A DNA stretch of 64,000 nucleotides from Membranipora membranacea (Eukaryota > Bryozoa > Gymnolaemata > Cheilostomatida > Membraniporidae). Location: the NCBI GenBank assembly GCA_914767715.1, contig OU612068.1, positions 25,050,001-25,114,000 of the forward strand, in the 5' to 3' direction. Under the pieces are notes generated by a model. The model was not told the origin of the DNA, did not search any database, and was given only the letters and a program-made list of their open reading frames with translations. This document shows positions 48,001 to 60,000 of this stretch, piece by piece (the first letter of the stretch is position 1; the number at the start of each line of letters is the position of its first letter). Made by a program: the position numbers and the translations under genes.

Positions 48001-51000
48001 GATATACCGTCTAGCATATCATCCCAGTGGGAGGAGATATGACTTGTTTTTAACGTATTCTTTGTATAATTTGACTTCTGTCCTATGACAGAAACCAGTC
48101 AATTCACATTCTGTAACCTATATGGTAGCGCGATAACCCCATGCTTTGTATATAATCGTGTGATGCCAATTAATGAACGCAAATCTGAGAATGCGTGTAA
48201 ACCTCCAGCTATTATCAAAATATCAAATTTTGCCCATGTCTTATCGGATAAATTTAGGAAAATCTAAGACTCTATCGCCCATGCAAATTTCCGTGAGGGC
48301 AAAATAGTTCCACTTTTTTGATATACTATGCTATATATTTCTTGTAATCACATACTCGTTCTTGATGCTCCTCCAGCTCTTTCTGTCGCTGTCTCTCCCG
48401 GAGTTTGGCCCGACGTCTCTTCCTCTCTATCGTGGGTAATATCTGCTCAGTCGCTGTATTACTCTTGAATGTACAGAAGTCTGCCCAATGCTCAAATAAA
48501 ACTCGGAACACTGTCAGCTGAAATCACAAACATGAATGCTCATTTTCTGTGTTCTCTCAGTGATATCAAGGCTTTTGTCACTCGGTAATATACAGGGGTA
48601 AATAAAACTTTTAACGCATTGATTGCCTTTGGGCAGAAACTCCAGGCCTCACTTGCACTACGGTAATGCAGAAAGAGCAACTCCAGATAAGGCAATGATT
48701 AGCAATAGGAAAAAACTATTTATCAATACCAGTTTCTACATGCAATGCTGCTACAATCTCATCAGCTAATATATATGAATCAATCGTGCAATATTTTTAT
48801 ATCAATATAACATAATATAAATATATATATATATATATCATATAAAGCTCATATGGAATCAGATGGGCAACACATAGTCTTAGTGCTCAGACGGCTGCAA
48901 TGCAATGCGAGTTAGTGGCATTACATTACCAAACACTCAATTTAAATTTCAAATTATAACATAACCACAACTCATTCTGAGTGTTTAAATGAAATTTTGA
49001 TGTACATTACCTGTGCCTCCCTGAATATATAAGGACCTAGTTCTCTCTTTTTCTCAGTGATTCTGTCTGCCTGTTCCTGAGGGATATCTATCTGTAGAGG
49101 CGTGGCCATCGTTGTATCGATGAAGCAGTTAATAATCACATTTATCTTCTGTACCACAAATGAGTCATCGGTGTGCTGGTGATGTAAATGCTGAAACACA
49201 CAAATAGATAAATTCATCATTTCAAGTTAACCATATTAAATCATTACAGACCTTGTATGAACAACAGGAAACGTTATGTTTTGTTTTGTCACTATCTCAG
49301 AGATTGCTCTAACCACCCATTCTTGGCTTCCAGTCATCCCGATTTTAGGTTTTCATAGCAGAGTCAGTAGGCAAAGTCATTAAACTTGAACTAACTGGCA
49401 TTGATGGAACCCGGTCAAGTAGTCTGACTGTTCAGACTTCATATCTAGTGAAGACAGTGGCCTCTGTTTACAGAATTTCACTATCTCCAAACAAATTGTT
49501 GACTGGGTACTGTGGTAGCGTGTTGCAGGTGCCCAAAGAGGGAGTGGTTAACATACCTTGTATTTCTGACATTCTCTCCAGAAGAGTACATCATTCTCCA
49601 GCAGATCACTCTTCACAGAGGCGAATCTTTGGAACTGATAAGATATCACCGGATTTAGTAATGAGCGTCTAAACGCAATTATCTCTTTGGATGAAGAAAC
49701 CCATCTTCCTTCCAACATCTATGGTGATAATATGATACAATGTGTTCATTGTTAGAAATGCATACACATGGGATCTAATATTTCAATCAGCAGGTATTCA
49801 GTTCCATCAACCAGAGAATAATCTGGGAACATGAGAGCAGGTAGGGCTCATCTAGACAGCGAGGAACAACCAGATTACGGATTTAGCAATTTCTAGTTAA
49901 AGATCTCCCCTGGATGATCAATTTGCTTTGTGGCTTAGCTACTAGTATATCGGAAATATTCACAGAGAAAACTTCTACAGGTAGGGTATAATATGACAAA
50001 CCTTCATGAGCCTCATATTTCTTCGCTGTTTAGCGAGGAGTAGGGCTTCAGCAGCATCAACCATTTTACGGGACGGTTGCAGCAGCTCCTTAAACTGTTC
50101 CGATGCTAAGAACATTGGTAACCATTTCAAAGCCAGTCTGTCTTTAACAAACTCCTGAGCACCGATAATAAGTTCATCATCTGGTCTGTCTGGAAATATC
50201 CTACCCCATCCTCCTATTGACTTCATCATCTGTATGTAAAAATGGAACAAAAAATTTGTATTATTATGCTACCACAATTCATTTATATGATTGTGGATCC
50301 TGCAATTTAATGTGCATATTTTTTTAACTTTTAACATGATGACACTGAGTATAATCAACCTCAAGCCAGATTGTTCAGAATCAGGACTGGATCTTCACTA
50401 GCCACCAAATATTCCACCAAAGATAACTACACAACATGTTGCAGGAGTTGCTCTCTCAGCTTAACATAGAAGTTATTCCCAAAACCCTTAATGGAAACTA
50501 AGTCCCAATCCTCGATGCAAAATCTTTTGAAAACTTGCGTATTCAATAGGATGTCAAAGCAGGTATGGTACCAGTTCTCTTCTGAATAGAGTTGTAACCA
50601 TAGACTTAATATTAACTTTACAGACTTGATACACTCTATGGCTGTAACATGATTTTATGTCACAACTTCAATGTGTGCAATAATAGTTACAAGTGAGTAC
50701 TTACAGTGTCAAGTCCCTCTCTTGTAGCAGGGCTGTTTGGTCCAAAGAAGTATTTCTTGTTGAAATATCTCTGTTTGATTTCTCTAGCTTTAGAATCTGC
50801 CTCATCTGCTTGTTTTGGATCCATACGTCTGAGCTGCTCAATATCCATCCAGCAACTCAAGTCCATGGTAGCAAAATGAGACTAAAATGTTTGTTAAAAA
50901 TCAGATTAGAGTTTGCCAGAATCTTTGATAGTGTTTTACTACAACCACATCTACCCTTTACAATCACCATGATGTTTTTATCACAAAATGAAGTGATAAA

Positions 51001-54000
51001 GTTTTATTGAAACAACATAGGTATTGGTATATTTTCATTACTCTAAGCTGTTTTCCCGGTTATGTGAGTAAGTATACATTAGCAATAACATTTCAACAAT
51101 ATAGAATTAGATATGGAACACAAATGTGTTCAGGAACCTCACCAAGTCTATAACCACCAGTAAGTGCTCATACACATAATTTACTTGTTTTGACAAACAT
51201 TGGAGTTTGGGTTAGTGATGGGAACACCACTTGTTGCCATTTGTAGCAAATGCCGAGGAGTGTTTTTATTAAAGTGACATCACAATATATTTGGATAAGA
51301 GAGAACTCTCCTCAATATTTGAACCAAACAACTAAGTTTGACAAGACTGGCTTACGAGTAACCAAATAAATGTACGGGAGTTTCGAACTGAAGAGTGCAG
51401 AGATGTCTTTGTCATAGACAGCCAGGAGGTGATCCCATTTATATTTTTAGTAAATACTCAGGTTTATTTTTAGAATAAGTTTACATTTTTTATGTTTAGT
51501 ACCTGTTTAGTTTTACTATCAGTACCTGCTTAGGTTTACGTTTTTTACGTTTTCTATAAGCTCTTAATGAGTGAGCCTCAATCTTTACACTCTGTAGACA
51601 AGACAAATATTCACAGGACAAGATTAACATGAAATCATCCAAATATATCCAACCAAACGCAATTAATCGCCTAGTTGTACCAGTTTTAAAAACTCTCATG
51701 GATAATCGGCACTTCCCATTTAACCCCTTGACACCCTGCATCAATTTGAAAAACTTTTCTTTTGAGAACTCATGAGTGATATACAGCACAATCCTGCAAA
51801 GAATAATCTGCCAGTCACTTGAAATCATCTCATTCGATCAAAATAAGACAAAGACAGACTTGCAACCTCAACAAGTAGTAACAAAGTGAGTCTGATTTGA
51901 GTATCCCAGAGCATTCTAACTCTCTACCCTAGACATGATTGCTCATACCTGTAGGAATTGTCTGAAGTTCTCCAGATGTATTGGTGTTCTTATAATCTTA
52001 TCGAGAGAGAACTCTTTGAACTCTTCAGGAATATCATCTAAGAGTGACTCATCATACACCGGGTCCTCGAAATTCTCCATCGGGTCCTCATCAGGCTCCA
52101 GATCACCCTGAATAGATGTACGAATTACACATGTCTATTAGTATTGTGACTATTTATATTTGGAGGAAATCAATGTTTAGTTGATGGAGTCTGATAACTG
52201 TTTAGCTAGAAAATAATATGATGGCCCACAGTTTTTAATATACATGTCATTATGATATTTTCATAACAGCAATGGCAGGCATATAACATACTGTTGAAGT
52301 CCCTGAAAAAATCATCCAATATGAGTAGTGAAAAACATCAAATCAAGTCTGTTAAGGTAAAAGGTTAAAGTACCGGTGTTGGCCTTTAATGTTACCTAAT
52401 GAAACTAATATGAGCGTTTATCTGCTCATGTACCAAGAACAGACAATTTCATATTTATAACCGCGTTCCCATGATAGCGCAAACGTAATAAAGTGGTCAA
52501 CAAGGCAGTAATATAAAACATGAGAATAAGAACTCACGGGCCGCAAGAAACCTTTCCTCTGCAAGTTTATGACAAGCTTAGATTTGGTCTCCAAGTTGAC
52601 AACGATATTCTTAGTTTGAACCTAAATCAGAAAATATGATCAAGACATTATTTGGACAATGTATGAAAAAAGATTTATTGTGATAGTGGCCTATGATGGG
52701 ACTATTCAAATTTGCCACCCCTATATGGTCACAGATAATATATAGAAGTAAGCAATGAGGGTATTCATTTAAAATAGGGTAACAACCCAATACCACGATT
52801 GTTGGAAGTTCAACAGCACTGATAAAACTGTGAATATTTGGTATTTGGACCCTGCAACTATGAATTCTTACCTCTCTGAGAAGTTGTTGGTCCTTCATAT
52901 GCATGCCCTGCCAAGCCTGTAACAGGTGCTCTAGAGAAAATATCTCAGCATCATCGAATAATTCCTCATAAGGTGGAGACAACTCTACCTGTATCCGTTG
53001 TATAACTGTCACTTTCAGGCCTATACAGCGAACAGCTGTCCTGGCTATGTACAGAGAGAATATCTCTCTAGCTTTCTTCATTACCTGACAACATAAAACG
53101 GATATGTGCTTTAGACTTTGTCAAGGGCTTGACCAGAAACTTGCATTCAATTCTATTCTAACTGTTGGTTTGCAAAAGTTCCGAAACACTAATAGAACCT
53201 GTTTACCACTCATATAGTTTTTACAGTTAGTATTTCACTCTCATTACAACACACAGAAAGAAGGTCAGAGCCAGTGATAGCAGGGATAGCAGAGCTTCTT
53301 ACCAGATATTTGTTGAGAGATTTAGCATAGAACAGTTTATGGTAATCCTGAACATCCTCCCAAAATCTGAGGCAGTGCAGCCACACCTGAAAATAAAGCA
53401 GACAGACTTCGTAGATAATTTCTCATCATCAGGACTTTGTAAGCATGATGGGCTAAGACTTCACGCCATACATAATCAAAAATTCGGATGGGAAAAATTA
53501 TTGAGGAAATTTCAGAGACTCCAGATCAAATGTGTTTGTCATCCATAATCAGTGTCGTTGTCTCTGGCTTTCTTCTACAGTGTATCCAGTTTAAAATCCC
53601 CTAAAGTTGCTTCATCGCTGACATTTTGCGTAACTGAACTGCCACTAACACAAACCTTATTCTTTGTGACTTCTATATGAGTCCTGAAGAACAAGCCCGA
53701 CTCATGTTCATGATTCAGGGCTTTGAGTAAGGAATCCATTCTCTTTCCTCCAGTGAATTCAGAGTTGTCTGATCCTGACTCACTAGTACTGTCCGCCTGG
53801 CTGTCACTGACAGGCTCAGTCAGTGCTCTGTTATCTGTCACATCTACCAGAGCACTGTCAGTGCTGGTACGACGACCTGAGTTAACGCTCTTGTGACTGT
53901 TATTACTTTTCATAGAACCCTGAGAAAATCTATGAAAACAATGAAAACTCATTAATAAACAGTCGGTCACTTATCTCAAATATGGCGGAAATACTGAATC

Positions 54001-57000
54001 AAATGTATTGTTAGAAAATAGAGGTAAAGAAAACCAACCAAAAGTCTTCATCACATGAATGGTTATAAATAAAACACAAGGCTTGTCTCGTCTGTCTCCA
54101 ATATTGATGTCCTATGTCCAGTTCGATTTACTAACTCCTAAACAACTATATGCGATTTACCTTGCAGCTCGACTAGAGCCGATAGCTGTGGAAGGACGCG
54201 GAATAGTGGAAGGTTTAACTGTATCATTATTGTGTGAAGAAGTTACACCGCTAGCACTGTGAGGCCTAGCTTTCATGCTAAACACACAAAGAAAGGATAG
54301 AAAGCAGGAATAAGAAATCAGGATGCGAATTTATCTCATGTTATAGAAAGAAACATGGAGCTCTTAGCTTCTTAGGTTGTAGCCATAAAAATAGAAGTGT
54401 CTTGGCCATAGAAAGATTGATAGCAAGATTTAAGTGCAATTTTACAGCAAAAAGGAGAAAATATTTCTAGCAAACAAAGTTAGCAGATTAATAACAACTA
54501 AGATGACAGCCAGCAGACATACAATAAAAGCATTCACGATCACAATGATAGAAATAATATATGCAGATTTGCTTCATGCCTCTTGTCTTACCTGGACGCT
54601 GGCCTGGGGCTTGCAGGTAATTTCACCATTCTGGCCTCATGATCCAGTCTCTGTTTATTACCTGCAGCATGTATACTGCATAGTTTGACCGACTCGACAG
54701 CATGAGTTCGCCTTCTACCTATCGGTGCATGAGTCTCTGGTAGTGACATAGTCACTGGGGGCTGCCACACAAAATCCTATAGAAGAGATTTGACAACAGT
54801 TAATTGATTATAGGAAGATTTTCACTCTGTGAAATGATATATGTTATGGTCATTTAATTTCTACTAGATGCGCGCAGCATCAGGGAGTATTTGTATTGAC
54901 ACAGACAGTCAGGCAGAATGGTTGACTAAGTGTAATAATGTCCAAAGTACCTTTGGAGTTGGCCCCTCATATTTCTGTTCTCGCTGAGCTCTGGTTGTGC
55001 GTATATTTGGTCTGCAGCTCTTTGGTCTGAGAGGTAGTAAGTTGACCGTTTTCGGTTCGGGATGAGTATCTTGTTGTTTACGAGCTGAGGTAACTCTGAT
55101 GTGCTTTTGATTTTTATAGTCTGTGTTTATTTTATCCGGTGAAGCTCTCACTAGATTCTTCACAATATATCTGGGTGCCCTGAGAAAAACAGCGTAATAT
55201 AAGCAAGTTAAAATATTTGTAAATAGAGTTGAAAATAGTCATTAGGAGCAAAAGAATGGTTAGCCGAAGTGATAGGGCCACAGCCAACTGCAGAGGGAAA
55301 GGCAAGGATATATTTTGCTTCTGGGCATATCATGGATAAATTTTTTAAAGCTTGTTTGCGTCATGAGTGGATTCCCAAGTCTCTATAAACCAAACTGTAA
55401 CCTGACTGTTGTCTATTTACACAGATTCATATAGTTGAGAAAACTTTAGCAAACTCTGATATTTTTATGTTTGGAGGTATAATAATAAAGCTAGTTGCTC
55501 AACTCCAACTCACCAATAAATAAGAAGTGGCTCTGCAATCTTATTGTGTAGAGTATAAAGCCGTTCCATACTCCAACCTGATGACTCTGTTAGGTTAAGA
55601 GCTTGCTTAGTCCCTAATGTCAGCTCATACTGTGATCCCTTCTTGTGATACTTGTCTCTGATCCCTTCTAAATACCTGGTTACATATATAAGAGAGACTG
55701 TAGTACAATGGCTATTGTAGAGCTGTTTCTTGTTACATGAAAGGAGTTGTGCTACCAGCTTTCATGTGAGTATAACCCTTTACTGCGAGATTTATTGTAG
55801 CCTTTATTATGTAAGAATAGCTATGGGAATCATATATTCGGGGACTCCTTGTCTGTTGCTCAACAAAAAAACATACTACTGTACTCACATTTGCATATCA
55901 ATTAGCTGGTCTCCTAGAGTTCTGGCTCTGTCAATATCTATCCATAGTAACCAGTGCTTCTCACCAGAGGTGCCCTTCAGAAAATCTTTGAAGCTATCAA
56001 TACCCTAAAATAAATTGATGAATATATTAAGGCTGCGTATCACAAGTATTGCGAAACAGAATGGGATTTCACTTCGACTGCATTCCGAATGATAACCAAA
56101 TCACCTAAATAAAATTTAAATGCGATGCGATGTGATGTGATGTGATCGGCAACAGGTTATGCTTATTCAAATTTCTTTTAGAAGAGCGCATAATTTAGAA
56201 ATTCCACAGCCTCCTTTCAGTAAATATTGAGAATGATCTGGCCATGCTGACTTACCAGTTTACAGTTGAGCGGGTGAAACTTTTTCTTGTGCTGACGGAA
56301 GAATCCATCCCTCTCATCATAATCATCATCACTGCCAAGGACAGAATCGTGATCACTGTCCGCACTCTTCACTGGTTTAGTGCTCTTATCACTTGTGGCG
56401 CTATAAGGCTTAGACTTTATAGATTCTTTTGAGCTTACTGGTCGAGATGGTATCTAAATTCATAGATTATATCTTCAGTATTTAGAATATTACCACAATA
56501 AAGTAAAATACAATTTACAATAAAATACAACACAATACAACTTTTAATCCACTACGAACCATTTAACTCAAATATCTACATTTTTTTACCACAATACAAT
56601 ACAACACAATACCATCTAATTCAAAAAAGTTAATCATGCAAAACTTTGTCAAGGTTCTCTGGTAGGAAAATGAGTAGAAGAGTTTCGCTGGGTTTACCTG
56701 GTCATCTTTAGGATTATCCAGTACACAGTCACAGCTGGCATTATCCATGTCTACGAGGCTGTAATCTCTCATAGTCTCATCCGCGATGAGATCTCTTACT
56801 GCCTTGTGATGAGAGTAAACCTCAGGCTCACTACTGTTGAATTCTGCAAGGAGATATTTGAGTACTGTTCCTGATATCACCGATGACAACTGAAAACAAA
56901 ATATGCAAGGTAAATAATTTTATTACAAGATAGCTTGAGTAATATCTGTATGTGTTGTCTTGTGGCGGTTAGATCTATTAAGTCAAGCAGCCACCATCTG

Positions 57001-60000
57001 ATATTGCACTGCCAGATCAGAGCAGTGGCAAAATTTTTCCAAAGATTTCTTGATTTTGAACCGAGCAGCAAGAGCATATGACTGATTACTTGAACCTAGT
57101 TTACGCGCTTAAACTGTGTCGGGATACAATTTAAGCACTTAAACTGACTTGAACCCAATCTCACCTCATCAACAGATCTGAAGACTATCTCAGCAGGTTG
57201 TGACGTCTCGGAGGAGTCATCCCTCTCAGCTTCTGCCTCCCGGGACGGTTGAGCTGCTAATCTCTCCAACTCCTCGAGATATGTGGCCTGTTTAACTACT
57301 TCTTCACCAGAGCTTGGTTTGGCGTAGACACTGGCACTAACAGGTCTCTTCCATGCAGGCTTTTCTGTATATGATAAGAGACTTTGCGTGTAAAACACAC
57401 CAATCAAGTACAATTCAGACAACATTCATAATTGACCAGACTTAAAATTGTAATTCAATTGAGCACCTACCACATAGCGTATACTATAGACTCAGTGGAC
57501 CCATCCCAAAAGTGTATATGTTGTAAGTCTAGATGAGGATCTACCATAGACTTAATAATGAATAAATCTTATTAAGATTATGGGATTTATATACAAAACA
57601 CAGGGTCATGAGTATTAATGTTGGCCGGTATATACTATTATTATGATAATTCATACAAAAATTGGCTAGCAATGCTGTTTATTATGATTCGTGATGAAAG
57701 TCAGGGAGTTGTCAGATCAATATGCATGTTGAGGCAACTACTGATCTCTGATATCCTATCTCTGCCTTATCATTATGCGACAAGAGCTAATTGTAAAGTT
57801 AATATATTTATGAATGACAGGAACTTACCAGATTGAGCATCAGTAGTATGGCACACGACATCGTTAGGTCTGGGGGTCACAGACTTGAGTTGTTTAGCTG
57901 GTACAAAGAATCGAGTAGATATCTCCTCATCTGAACTATTAGCATCACTGGAGAGTTTGGTCAAACTAAAACAATTTTGGATATATTTTTTTTTTTTTAT
58001 GTGTGTGTTTATTGCTTACTATAAAAACTAGAATGAGTAAAACGGTATCAAAGGTATATAAAAAGTTAAAAAGCAATGGGACAGTCAGATAGCACGAAGC
58101 TAGAGCAGAGACTGCGCGACTAGAACTCTCGATGCCACACTCGCCTGCCGGAACGACAGAGCGAAACATCCGCAACCTGCACACAATCAAACCCCCTCCC
58201 ACAGGCACACCGCCAGGCCACCCAAGGAACCAGACTGAGTACATGTCTCCACTCCCATAAGGTATCTGTTGTACAGGTTGACACCATGGCACAACAGGGA
58301 CCTCTCACCTCGCTTGTTTTTGACTTTTTTTGTTCGTAAATTATTTAATTTTGTGTTATAATCATGATCTGATTTAAGAGAGTTGATAAACTCATTCGAA
58401 AATGTTCTTAAAATTAGTTTTAAAGAGCAGTATTGGAATAGCATATTCAAAGGCATTATATTTAAAGTCTTAAAAAGGGTTGAAACATGATCTCTGGTTT
58501 TTTTCTTTAAAATCACTCTTACACAAGCTTTTTGGAGGACCATTACTCGTTTAAGGTCATTTTCAGCAGCATGGCCCCAGAACTCTATTCCATAGAGCAG
58601 GTGCGAGTAAAAAAATGAGTAATATATTTTTTCGTCAAAATATGGCCTTACTACACGCATCATTATTACAACCAAATTTAATTTTTTGCACAATTCATTT
58701 ATGTGCGACTTAAAAGTAATATTTGAATCAAGGATAATACCTAAAAATTTAGTTTCATTTTTCAGTTCAAGGGTGTTGGTATTCAGTTTGATAACATGAT
58801 CATCGGCACTGATAGCTTTTCTTGGGGATTTAAAAATTACCTGAAAAGTTTTGGAATAGTTAAGTACTAGTTTATTAGCTAAGCACCAATTTTCAACTTT
58901 GTTTAATTCTTGACTTAAAAAAGCATGGTCTGTACAAAAAATATTAGTGTCGTCTGCATACAGTATGTAATTTAATGCAGGCGCTGCATTCAAGAGGTCG
59001 TTTATGTAAATCAAAAATAAAAGTGGCCCCAGGTTTGAACCTTGGGGTACTCCTATGTTGACGTCACGGTTCCGAGATACAGCATTATTTACAATAACAT
59101 ATTGTTTATGGTTTTTGAGGTAATTTTCGATGAGAGATGTGGCACAGGGTAAAAATCCATTAAACGGTAACTTTTTGACTAAAATTTCATGATTAATAGT
59201 ATCAAACGCCTTTGAAAAATCTAAAAATATGCCAAATGTGCTGTTGCAGCGATTAAAATTTTCATACAATTGTTCCATGAGCTTGCTTATAGCAGTGGTG
59301 GTATTTCTGCCTCTTCTAAATCCAAACTGACAGTCGGTTAAAATTGAGTTGGTCTCTAAAAAATCAATTATCTGGTTACTAAGAATTTTTTCAACAATTT
59401 TAGAAATAGTGCTTAAGATTGATATTGGGCGATAGTTATTAGTACTTTGGTTGTCCCCTTTTTTAAAAATGGGTGTCACTCGTGCAATTTTTAAGCAGTC
59501 TGGGAACACAGAATTTTCAATGACCAAATTTACAAGATATGCCAATATTGGGAGGATAATCAGCTTGTTTTCTTTGATCGCTCGTGACGAGATTTTGTCC
59601 GGACCAGTGGCTTTTTTGGCTTGGAGATTATCCACAACAGGCAGGATATCAGTGCTATCAACAACATAAAAACTGAATTGGAATATTAGTTTGTTGCCAG
59701 CTTGATGACACACAAGTATCCATGATGCTTACTTCTAAGGCATTGTTGAAAAGTTGCTGGTACCCAGTATGTAAAAATTGAATAATTATTTAATCAATTT
59801 CATGCGCAGTGTGTATTATACTCTGAAAAACGATGAAAAATCAAACTCACAAATGTAAAAATAAATCATTATGATATATACAAATATAACAATTTCCCCT
59901 CAGATGTTGCTGTTGATTACAAAAATCAAGTGGGAAATGGAACTAGAGTTTAGTCACCTCCAGCAAAATATATAAAAAAATTGTTGGCATTCAATTTTCT

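Noticed and set aside
59451-59669. Plus-strand open frame inside the LINE
   Set aside because: Antisense shadow of the reverse-transcriptase frame.
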